NCBI RefSeq assembly: GCF_001540865.1
Contig: NC_033626.1
Location: 14,017,422 to 14,081,421 of the forward strand
DNA: 64,000 nucleotides
Origin: Ananas comosus
Lineage: Eukaryota; Streptophyta; Magnoliopsida; Poales; Bromeliaceae
Direction of reading: 5' to 3'
Notes under the pieces: model-generated
Told to the model about the DNA's origin: nothing
The model's database searches: none
Seen by the model: the letters and a program-made list of their open reading frames with translations, nothing else
Translations under genes and position numbers: made by a program
In this document: in pieces, positions 55,739 to 64,000 of the stretch
Position numbering within the stretch: position 1 is the stretch's first letter
How the letters are laid out: the number at the start of each line of letters is the position of its first letter

Positions 55739-58700
55739 ATGGCGCTCCTCTCCTTCGCCAGCTTCGTCTTCTCCGACGAGACCGAGCCCTCCACCGTCGT
55801 CTCCGTCTCCGTCTTCGTCGCCGTGCTCTGCCTCTGCATCGTCGTCGGCCACCTCCTCGAAGAGAACCGATGGGTTAACGAGTCGATCACCGCCATAGTT
55901 ATCGTAAGCTCCGAACATCGATCTCTTCAATTTTATTTGAAAAAGAATGTGCTTCGATGGAAAATTGCAAACGGGTTCTCTGAGTATTTGGCATTTTATC
56001 TAATGATCTCCGATTAAGTGATGTTGCGATGATTTTAATTTCGTTAGTTGGTTTAGATTGACAGGGATAGAGCCATTGACGTTGCCATAGTTAGATTCTG
56101 GGTATTAGCCGTAATAGCTCAATATTTGGTGATCTTTTGGCAGAAGGGTGCTGAATAGGTTGATCAAAGATATTTGGTGATCGGTTTGCCATAATTATTT
56201 GCATCTCTTCCTTGCTTTAGAATTCTTATTCCCCTGAAATATTATTTTTGTTTCCCGCAGGAGTGATTGTTGGAAGAGAGAGGAATAATTCGTTATACAA
56301 TTAATTATGTTTGAGAAATCTCGTGGAAAGTGAAGAAATCCTCCATATGCCTTGCTAGTTATCATGCTTATACGTCAAATATTTAGCCAATCTTTTCCCT
56401 GCAAATGGTTTGGATTTTGTTCTATGAGAGAACTACACCTAATCAAATTGAGCAAACTATAATCGTATCATTAATGCAGGGATGTATTGTTGGAACGATT
56501 ATCTTGTTTTCAAGTAAAGGCAGGAACTCTCATATTCTAAGATTTAATGAGGAAGTCTTCTTCATATATCTCCTACCACCAATCATTTTCAATGCTGGGT
56601 ACGTGAAGCATAATTTTTCCCATATTGTTTTTTAATTAAATGATCCATTCCTTTCTTAACTATGAGGGTCTTTCATCTTTCAGATTTCAGGTTAAGAAGA
56701 AACAGTTCTTCCAGAACTTTTTGACCATAATGTTCTTTGGAGTAATCGGAGTGTTCATTTCATTTGCCATAATTTCAGCAGGTGAAATCCCATTTTAAGT
56801 GACCAAAGACAAGGATCATATGTAATATGATGTTCAAGATTACTAATACTATGAGATTTCTATAACATCCTATTCTGATTGATAAGTTGCGTCTTGAGTT
56901 AGGCTGCTGGTGGCTCTTCCCAAAGGTTGGTCTCAGCGGACTTGATGCTCAGGATTATCTAGGTTTGCCAATCCTGTGATTTTGTAGAGGATTTTAGATC
57001 TTATTCATCTATCTGTGCTAATTGTTTCCTAGTTTATTCCAGCTCTTGGAACAATATTTTCGTCTACAGATACTGTGTGTACACTACAGGTTAGTGAGAA
57101 GTTAGATCCTGGAACTTTTAACAACAGTAGCATCGGGCTCCACATTTTTTTCTGTTCTTCTCTCCCTCATGTTCTATATGATTTAACATGCCAGCTTATG
57201 GACTCTTGTTATGGTTCGTTAGCTTGCAAACTCATCTTTTTTGGGAAAAAAAAAAGAAATGGAAAGAATTTACCAATGAAATTTTGTTTTTTGTTGCCAA
57301 ACATAGTTATGTAATGTTCAAGCATACCAAATCGGATGGAACTTGAGGGGGTGCATACCCATAAGCATTTTCCAAACAGGCTCTGATCTTTATAACTTAA
57401 GCAGAAGCTTTTAGTATTTTAGAACTAATTCTGAATATTTAGGTCCTTCGTCAAGAGGAGACCCCCCGGTTATACAGCTTAGTATTTGGGGAAGGAGTTG
57501 TTAATGATGCTACATCCGTTGTCCTTTTTAACGCAATAAAAAAACTTGATTTTTCTAAGCTTGAAGGCTGGGCCATCTTTCATGTGGTCAGAGATTTTCT
57601 GTACTTGTTCTTGACAAGCACTGCATTGGGAATTGCTGTAAGTTTCGTTGTTTCTCTAAATGGATAATTTCCTAGCAGATTATTTTCCACAGGACAGTTG
57701 CTTCCAGGGGAGACCTGAGAACATATTTTGGATCCATGTTCATTTCTCCTTATTGTGAGGTTTTTTGAGCATCATTTTGGATATTTAAAGTTGTGAACAT
57801 ATGGACTTGAAGACTTCATTGCACTAGGAAGTGTCGTTTGTTTATTACCTCTATAATTGATGTTTTTATGTTGTATGTTTTCAAAATCCACAGTTTTCTT
57901 TTTTCTTTTTTTGGGGAAAGAATTATGTTTTTTTTCCATTCAATTTATAATTAAGTTCGTGTTTACTCTGTCTTTCCTTTCAGACTGGGCTTTTGACAGC
58001 TTATGCTCTTAAAGCTCTATATTTTGGTAGGTGAGTGACCAGCAAATAAACCAAAGCAAGACGAAATAGCTTACATCTCAATTGTTTAGCTCAGTTATCA
58101 TATGAAGTTCTTATTTTACAGGCATTCCACTGACCGTGAAATAGCTCTGATGGCTCTAATGGCTTACTTCTCATACATGTTAGCAGAGGTCAGGATTTTG
58201 TTAGTATAATTTAAAATATCTGGTTAATTTTGTTCCTTCATGCTTTTGTTTAGAATTTTAGTTATTGTCACTTTTGTTGTTATCATTGCTACTATCTTTT
58301 GTTGTCAGAAGAGACAGATGCATGCGCTTGGGCATGCTGGATTTTGTTTTTTATTTTCTTTATTTTTATCAAGGGATGTTTTTCATATTACTCCAATAGG
58401 AACGGTGATGAGAATTTCATTGTACATCAAGAAGCAAGCAATAATTGACATCACTTTTTAACTTTGCAGTTACTACAATTGAGTGGAATTTTGACCGTAT
58501 TCTTTTGCGGCATTGTCATGTCACACTATGCATGGCATAATGTGAGCGAAAGCTCAAGAATCACTACAAGGTATATTCACGATTTTGAAGTAGCATGGTT
58601 TGGTATATGTTGTTATCATTGGTTGCCCAGCAAGTTATTGGTTTCATAATTTTCATTTGCTATTCCAAATTGAATGCAGTTCTCCGACTCAATTATGTTC

Positions 58701-60716
58701 TGAATAAGAGTGCCAAAATATAATTTTATCTTATTTGAATAAAATCTCTGATGGTTGATGGAGTACTCAAACATTACATTAAATATTTGTTCGTTTCTTT
58801 TGCAGGCATATATTTGCTACATTATCATTCATTGCTGAGACGTTCATTTTTCTTTATGTGGGTATGGACGCTCTCGACATTGATAAATGGAAGACTGCAA
58901 AAACTAGGTGGCTATCAGTTGACAGCATTGCTTGCAGATCTTATGTCATCGAGTTTTGTTAAATTTTGTGCACACACAAAATGGAGCAAATTTGACTCTG
59001 AAACCTTTGATCAGTGCAAAAGCTTAGTCTCTCTTATTTCTCCAAGCTTTGAGCTTAGTCTTTTTATTTTTCCAAGCTCCTCATGCATGCCCATCATTAG
59101 CCACTTATTACGAAGTACATGCTCTTGATTTATTTATGCATAAAACTAGTAATGAAGTACTAAGAAGCTAGCAGAACTAAAGAGCACCAGGGATGTAATA
59201 CTTGTTTGTCCGAAGAAATGACCTATTACTTGTTCAAAACTATAATTACGGATGAGAATTTCTTAAGTAAACGTCATAGCTTCTTTGGATTGATGTCATA
59301 TTGTCATCTCAGAAGATTACTTTGTTAGTTCTTGACTAGTAAAAGTTAACCTCTTTCTTTTCTATATTTCTATTTTCCTTAATTTTTTTTACTTTTGCAG
59401 CTTTAAGACATTGTCTGGCATATATGGTATCATCATTTCTCTGGTTCTGGTGGGCCGTGCTGCTTTTGTGTTCCCTCTCTCCATCTTATCTAACTATATA
59501 AGCTCAAAGTCTGAAAGACAACTAATCACTTTCAAGCACCAGGTCGCATCTTAATCAACGTTCACCTTTTATTACATTTTTGTCTAAATTGCTCTGCTAA
59601 TATAACTTTTTGACTTATAGTGTAACAGAAGCTTGTACTAATACCTTTTAGCTTATTGGCGCAGGTAATAATTTGGTGGGCTGGTCTAATGAGAGGTGCT
59701 GTATCTATTGCTCTTGCATTTAATCAGGTGATATCCTTGATATACAATGAAATTTACTTTCCAGAAGTTGTTGAAGGCATGCACTTTCCGATGATAGTAG
59801 TTTCTTTCGGCCACTATTTATATATTGTATTATGTACAACTGCAGTTCACATATTCTGGGGTGACATGGAATCCGGTTCACGCAACAATGATCACTAGTA
59901 CTGTAGTTGTTGTTCTCTTCAGCACAGTGGTATGTTGCTTTTTTTATTAGAGGAAAGCGGCATTTAGAATATGTAAATGAGCATGTTTTCCTGATAAGTG
60001 TTTCTTAATTCATGTTTTCTGCAAATGATTCATATGATTTTTTTATTGCCTCATCTTAACAAGAGGTAGAGAAGGAGGAAAAAAATGGTTTTTTTATAAA
60101 TGAAATTTCCTATTGCCTCGAGTTGCTCATGAAAGCATATGCTGATTAGCATCTGTTTTCTTCCAGTGTCAATATTATCTCTTAAATTTGAAAGGTGAGA
60201 AAGCAACAACTTCAGCTTATAACAAGCTATTTGCTGTCGCTGTGCTCTGTTTCCAACGTGTTGAGAAATCTCTTGAGAATGTACCAAGGCTGTTATTGCT
60301 GTGTCAACCTTTTCCTATACTATTTTCTTTCTTTTCCGTCATTTTACTTCTAGAAAATAGAAAACAAACTCTCCTGACAATTCATGATTATCATGATTCG
60401 CCGTTACATATGTCTCATCAATGTTCTCATCAATCTCTCTGTATCGTTTCAGGTGTTTGGTTTTCTGACAAAGCCGCTGATAACTGCATTGCTACCTCAC
60501 CATTCTCAGGAGAGCACCGACCACAAGGACGATAACATGCCAAAAGACGATATTGCCCTTCCATTCTTATCTGCCGATAGCTCGGCAGGAAGTGGCTTTC
60601 TCCAAGCCAAGAGAAGCTTATCCATGCTGCTTGAAAGGCCGGTCCACACTATACATGCTTATTGGAGGAAATTTGATGACAAGTACATGAGGCCGGTTTT
60701 TGGCGGACCTAACTAA
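55739..60716 (+). CDS. NHX: Vacuolar Na+(K+)/H+ antiporter, NHX class I
   Basis: Fourteen exons: 55739-55903, 56480-56598, 56684-56781, 56903-56962, 57043-57089, 57443-57637, 57984-58030, 58122-58188, 58470-58570, 58806-58907, 59401-59542, 59665-59727, 59846-59929 and 60453-60716. They form one 517-aa frame; an in-frame ATG at 55718 would add seven residues, but the one at 55739 has the better context. The protein moves Na+ or K+ into the vacuole against protons and controls pH and turgor. Visible are the amiloride-site motif FFIYLLPPIIFNAG, SSTDTVCTLQ, GEGVVNDATSVVLFNAI (transport-site Asp), SGILTVFFCGIVMSHYAWHN, ETFIFLYVGMDALDID, GRAAFVFPLS and WWAGLMRGAVSIALAFNQ. The hydrophilic tail ends RPVFGGPN. 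Exon 10 uses a weak donor (GTGGCT). A LINE fragment starts about 14 bases after the stop. Confidence 0.94.
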
Positions 60717-61057
60717 CTTTGTTGTTTTTTTTTGAGAAAAGGTAGCACGCTACCGGCTTCATTCATTGAAAATATGAATTAGGCTACATGGGTGAGGCAG
60801 CCAGGGCCTCGAAGGAAGGGCGCGAAAAAAAAAAAAAAAATCGCTATGGTAGGACATCTAGCAGTTTATGCACACAGCTTTTAGGATTTCAGCAGCTCCT
60901 TAAATTTGTACACCGCTACGAGGGGATCTAGTTAGATGTTTCGAAAGATCATATCGTTCCTAGCCTTCCACATAGTCCACCAGCACGCGGCCAATTCAGG
61001 GAGGCTATGTCTCGTATTCTGCCATTTTGGCGGACCTAACTAACTTTGTTGTTTTTT
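60698..61057 (-). mobile_element. LINE fragment inserted just after the NHX stop codon
   Basis: A 33-bp direct repeat flanks the insert (60698-60730 and 61025-61057). It includes GGCGGACCTAACTAACTTTG, that is, the last NHX codons and stop. The insert starts with the poly-T tail, then GAGAAAAGGTAGCACGCTAC and GGCTTCATTCATTGAA. On the minus strand 60905-61010 encodes CWWTMWKARNDMIFRN, the C-terminal signature of plant LINE reverse-transcriptase proteins. The NHX reading frame is not altered, because the left copy of the duplication keeps the stop codon. Confidence 0.82.
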
Positions 61058-61886
61058 GGATTAAACTAATGTATAGCTTGTTTGGAAGCACTGTATGTAG
61101 AGCTATAGAAGGGGGTTCGCCCGTGTTTCCTAGTAGGATCTTTTCTGTAAGTAAATCTCTGCATCGGTTAACTGTCAGGTGCACTAGTAAATAGTGATAG
61201 AAGAGATCGAGCATGTTCGCGAGGCGCGCCCTGTAAGGGCCTTTTTCCTGGATGGTTTTTTTTTTCTTCTTTTTTTTGGCTTTTTAATGCGAGTTTGATT
61301 GTCGATTATTTTGATTGAAGCAAGTACATAGAATTTGAAAGATCTTAGATGGTTTGAGTTTGAAAGTTTTGATTCTATTTAAGTCGTAAGAAATACTTTA
61401 AAAGCTTTTACAGTTCCAAACGAAAATGTAAAAAAAATCAGCTATTTTTCGAAAACGCGAGGTAGTGTTCGGTAATGTGGTACTGTTTATTGCAATTTTC
61501 ATAGGACCAAGTGGGTTAAAAACTGAAACAGGGTCCCCAGGTCGCAGGCTCTGTTTTTTTGGAAAAGAGGTAGTACACTATCTGCATCATTCATTAAGTA
61601 AATAAATTTAGTTACATAAGGTGAGACGGTCTAGACCTCAGAAGGGCGGAAAATTGGCAATACCAAGGTAAAGAAGGAAGAAATCAAATAGAAAGAAAAG
61701 AAAGAAAAAAACAAAGCTGGGGGGTGACGGCTGTAGCTTGAGTTAGACCTGGGCTTGAGGTCGCGGGCTCTGTTGAACCACAACAACGTGCGGACACCAA
61801 CAATTGTTGGGCGGTCCAGATACAACGAGGCCATTGTAATTTCCCACATCCACCAAGCCCATTTCCGTCATTCTATCCACGCATTT

Positions 61887-61917
<31 letters not shown>

Positions 61918-62084
61918 CAGAATGATGAGAGGCGGAAGAGAGAGACAGAGACAGGGCGAGAGAAGAGAGAAGAGAGAGAGAGAAGGCGGGAAGGTCCAAT
62001 ATTTGATTTTTTTTTTTTTTTTTTCTCTCTTCTTTCCTGGGGGGTGGGGACGTTATTATAAGAGGTCGTGCTGGTGGAGGAGGC
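61058..62084. other. NHX 3' flank and promoter of the SWIB gene
   Basis: After the LINE, native NHX 3' UTR continues. The fourth LINE copy is at 61556-61757. The leader of the next gene has a GA microsatellite at 61893-61918 and a T-run at 62008-62024. The long minus-strand frame 61743-62474 is antisense to real exon sequence and is not called. Confidence 0.6.
61539..61774 (-). mobile_element. Truncated LINE 3' end with 17-bp target duplication
   Basis: The T-run is followed by GGAAAAGAGGTAGTACACTA and CATCATTCATTAAG, matching the other three copies. The flanks AGGTCGCAGGCTCTGTT (61539-61555) and AGGTCGCGGGCTCTGTT (61758-61774) differ at one base. The insert is about 200 bases. Confidence 0.75.
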
Positions 62085-64000
62085 ATGGTGTCGGACGAGG
62101 AGATCGCGAGCTGCGTGGAGTCGCTGCTCCGCCACCATTTCCGCGAGCACCACCGCCAGCAGCATCATTCTCCCAGCCCCGGCCCCGACGGCGCCGTCAC
62201 GTTCTCCGTCTCCGTCGACGGCGTCGTGCGCCAGCTGGAGGCCAAGCTCGGCCTCGACCTCTCCCACAAGGCCGCCTTCATCCGCGACCAGATCGACCTC
62301 CTCCTCCTCCGCCCCCCTCCTCCTCCTCCACCGCCCTCCCAAAAGGACCATTTTGCCCTCGCCCCCAACCCCCAATTCCAACCCTACCCTCACCACCCCT
62401 ACCATTTCCCCCACCTCCACCCCGTTGCGGCTTCCGCCTCGTCGTCGCCCTATTCTCATCTCCCTCACCACCATGAGATCTCATTTCGCTACCCATCTCC
62501 ATTCCCCGGAGCCACACCTGCGCCACAGCAGCAGCAGCAGCAGCAGGAGGCCGCGGCGGCGGCGGCGGTTGATCCGATCCCTGTTGCGCAGGCGCCTGCT
62601 CAGAAAGAAAGGTGCCTCCTTTTTACTCCTTCCCCCCCAAAGAATTAGGGTTTGGAGTCGTCGCACCCCTCATCGGACGAGAAATTTCCTTTTCCCCCTT
62701 TTTGTTTCACCGTGAATTCATCAAAAGGGCGTGCTTTAGTTCTTAATTAGTTGCTGTTGATGGAGGTGATCGAATACTAGGGCTTTGGATCTAGTGGAGC
62801 TCCCTTTCTTAGTAGTAGCTGAAGTTTAGTTCCTGCCGTATCAATTGCATTGTCATTGTTATTCATATTGTGGTGACAATCACGAGCATAGTCTCCTTGG
62901 TGTTGTAGTACTCCCTCCTCAGGTTTATTGATTTGCCTGCCTCTTGGATGGTAACTGGGATGGCTTGTTGCTTCTGGAAATAAGGAACACTCGATGATCA
63001 AAGGCATTGTTCTTTTGATAATTCTCTGCCTTGTGGTTAGTTGATGCTTTGTGAAAATTGAAGTGCTGTCAAATGCACCGGGACGGGAAGATATATTGCT
63101 TTATTATCAAATGAAATGCTAGGGTGGAATGAAGTTCTAACGACATCTATAATGGGGGAGTTGAAGGTTACTGGTTTATTGTTCATAGGATTTGACAGGC
63201 ATCGAGAAGAAACCTTAAATAGTAATCTTTTGATATAACCTCTCTTGTGCAAACTAATTTACGTCAATTTGAGTCTATTGTCTAAATTTGGCGAATGTTC
63301 TCATTCATTTATGATCAATCCTCTATACTTCTGTGATTTGTCTTTAGTCATGATTAGTCGTATACACTTATATGCAGTGCTCCTACGGGAGTTAAACGAA
63401 AAGGTGGAGCAGGTGGGTTAACCAAAGTATGTGGCGTTTCACCCGAATTGCAAGCTATTGTCGGACAGCCCACCATGGCGAGAACTGAGGTTTTCCTTCC
63501 TTTGACATTTTTCTTTTTGGATTGCATCAAGTTTTGGGACTACCTCGTAACATGTTTAAAATATCAAGAAGTCCTGATGAGATTAATTAATTTTTCAGAT
63601 TGTGAAGCAACTATGGGCATATATACGGAAAAACAATCTCCAGGATCCGAACAACAAGCGGAAGATCATCTGCAATGATGAACTACGCCTTGTTTTTGAG
63701 ACTGACTGCACCGACATGTTCAAGATGAATAAACTGTTAGCGAAGCATATAATACCTCTTGAGCCTACAAGTGAGTTGTACACTTTTTTCCTGGGGTAGA
63801 TTGCATCAGGGCTTCCCCGACCTTTTTAGGAAGTTTTAGTTTGGTCCCTAATCTTTACATGTGCTTTGATTCTCGCAGAAGAGCCAGTTCCACATTCTAA
63901 GAAGTTGAAATCTACAGCTGCAGAAATTGTTTCTTCTGTTGAGCCTAGATCTGATGGTTATACTGTGATTATATCTGATGCTTTGGCTAAGTTTTTTGGA
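62085..64000 (+). CDS. DEK_C plus SWIB/MDM2 domain protein, 5' part (runs off right edge)
   Basis: Exons visible: 62085-62611, 63378-63489, 63599-63770 and 63879 to the window end; all phases join. The N-terminus (SDEEIASCVESLLR, FSVSVDGVVRQLEAKLGLDL) is a DEK C-terminal-type domain. A low-complexity linker follows, with poly-Pro, His/Pro-rich, poly-Gln (seven) and poly-Ala runs. KRKGGAGGLTKVCGVSPELQ then leads into a SWIB domain (VKQLWAYIRKNNLQDPNNKR, ICNDELRLVF, MFKMNKLLAKHIIPL). SWIB/MDM2 proteins of this layout are nuclear and associate with chromatin-remodelling or rDNA transcription complexes (UAF30-like). SDALAKFFG at the edge suggests a second SWIB domain beginning, as in Arabidopsis proteins with DEK and tandem SWIB domains. 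The 3' end is outside the window. Confidence 0.9.

Noticed and set aside
61743..62474. 243-codon minus-strand open frame
   Set aside because: It is antisense to the GC-rich first exon of the DEK_C/SWIB gene, low in complexity, and has no domain. The plus strand has the supported gene.

Overview
This window is plant nuclear DNA. It holds intron-rich genes with GT-AG splicing, short exons in AT-rich introns, TATA boxes, GA/CT microsatellites and many small transposons. The gene families present (MAP65, LIP5, IBR5, SABATH methyltransferase, phytocyanin-like, vacuolar NHX, photorespiratory aminotransferase) are those of a flowering plant. Some coding exons are GC-rich (the EF-hand gene and the first exon of the SWIB gene) against AT-rich intergenic DNA, which suggests a monocot. 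The species is not settled by the sequence. Three single N bases (10029, 39791, 51863) show this is a draft assembly.

Layout. Positions 1-2048 hold the 5' part of an IBR5-type dual-specificity phosphatase gene (minus strand, running off the left edge). 3304-8400 is a nine-exon MAP65 microtubule bundler (minus). 11213-14072 is a seven-exon LIP5/VTA1 gene (plus). 15319-15843 is a single-exon protein of unknown function. 16934-17598 is an early-nodulin-like phytocyanin. 18283-22023 is a BPI/LBP-family gene (minus), divergent from a FYVE-domain gene at 23351-27386 (plus). 28178-31159 is a SABATH carboxyl methyltransferase (minus). From about 31.2 to 42.1 kb there is an AT-rich, gene-free stretch with local tandem duplications and a complete-looking non-autonomous hAT element at 38787-39942. 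42145-43277 is a secreted glycine-rich protein. 44252-46745 is a RhoGDI (minus). 48182-48601 is an intronless EF-hand protein. 49062-51323 is serine-glyoxylate aminotransferase (minus), whose first exon and upstream DNA are repeated at 51882-52640. 55739-60716 is a vacuolar Na+(K+)/H+ antiporter. From 62085 a DEK_C/SWIB chromatin protein runs off the right edge.

The genes do not form a pathway; they are ordinary neighbours. Several act in the endomembrane system (LIP5 in multivesicular-body sorting, the FYVE protein on PI3P membranes, NHX on the vacuole). The most informative features are structural: the repeated promoter/first exon of the aminotransferase gene; a LINE fragment inserted directly after the NHX stop codon that duplicated the end of its reading frame; several small elements whose target-site duplications can be read directly; and exon-intron duplication inside the glycine-rich protein gene. 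I found no clear sign of an entirely new molecular system.

All gene models were built by hand from open frames, splice consensus and remembered family similarity. Exon phases were checked by adding up exon lengths.
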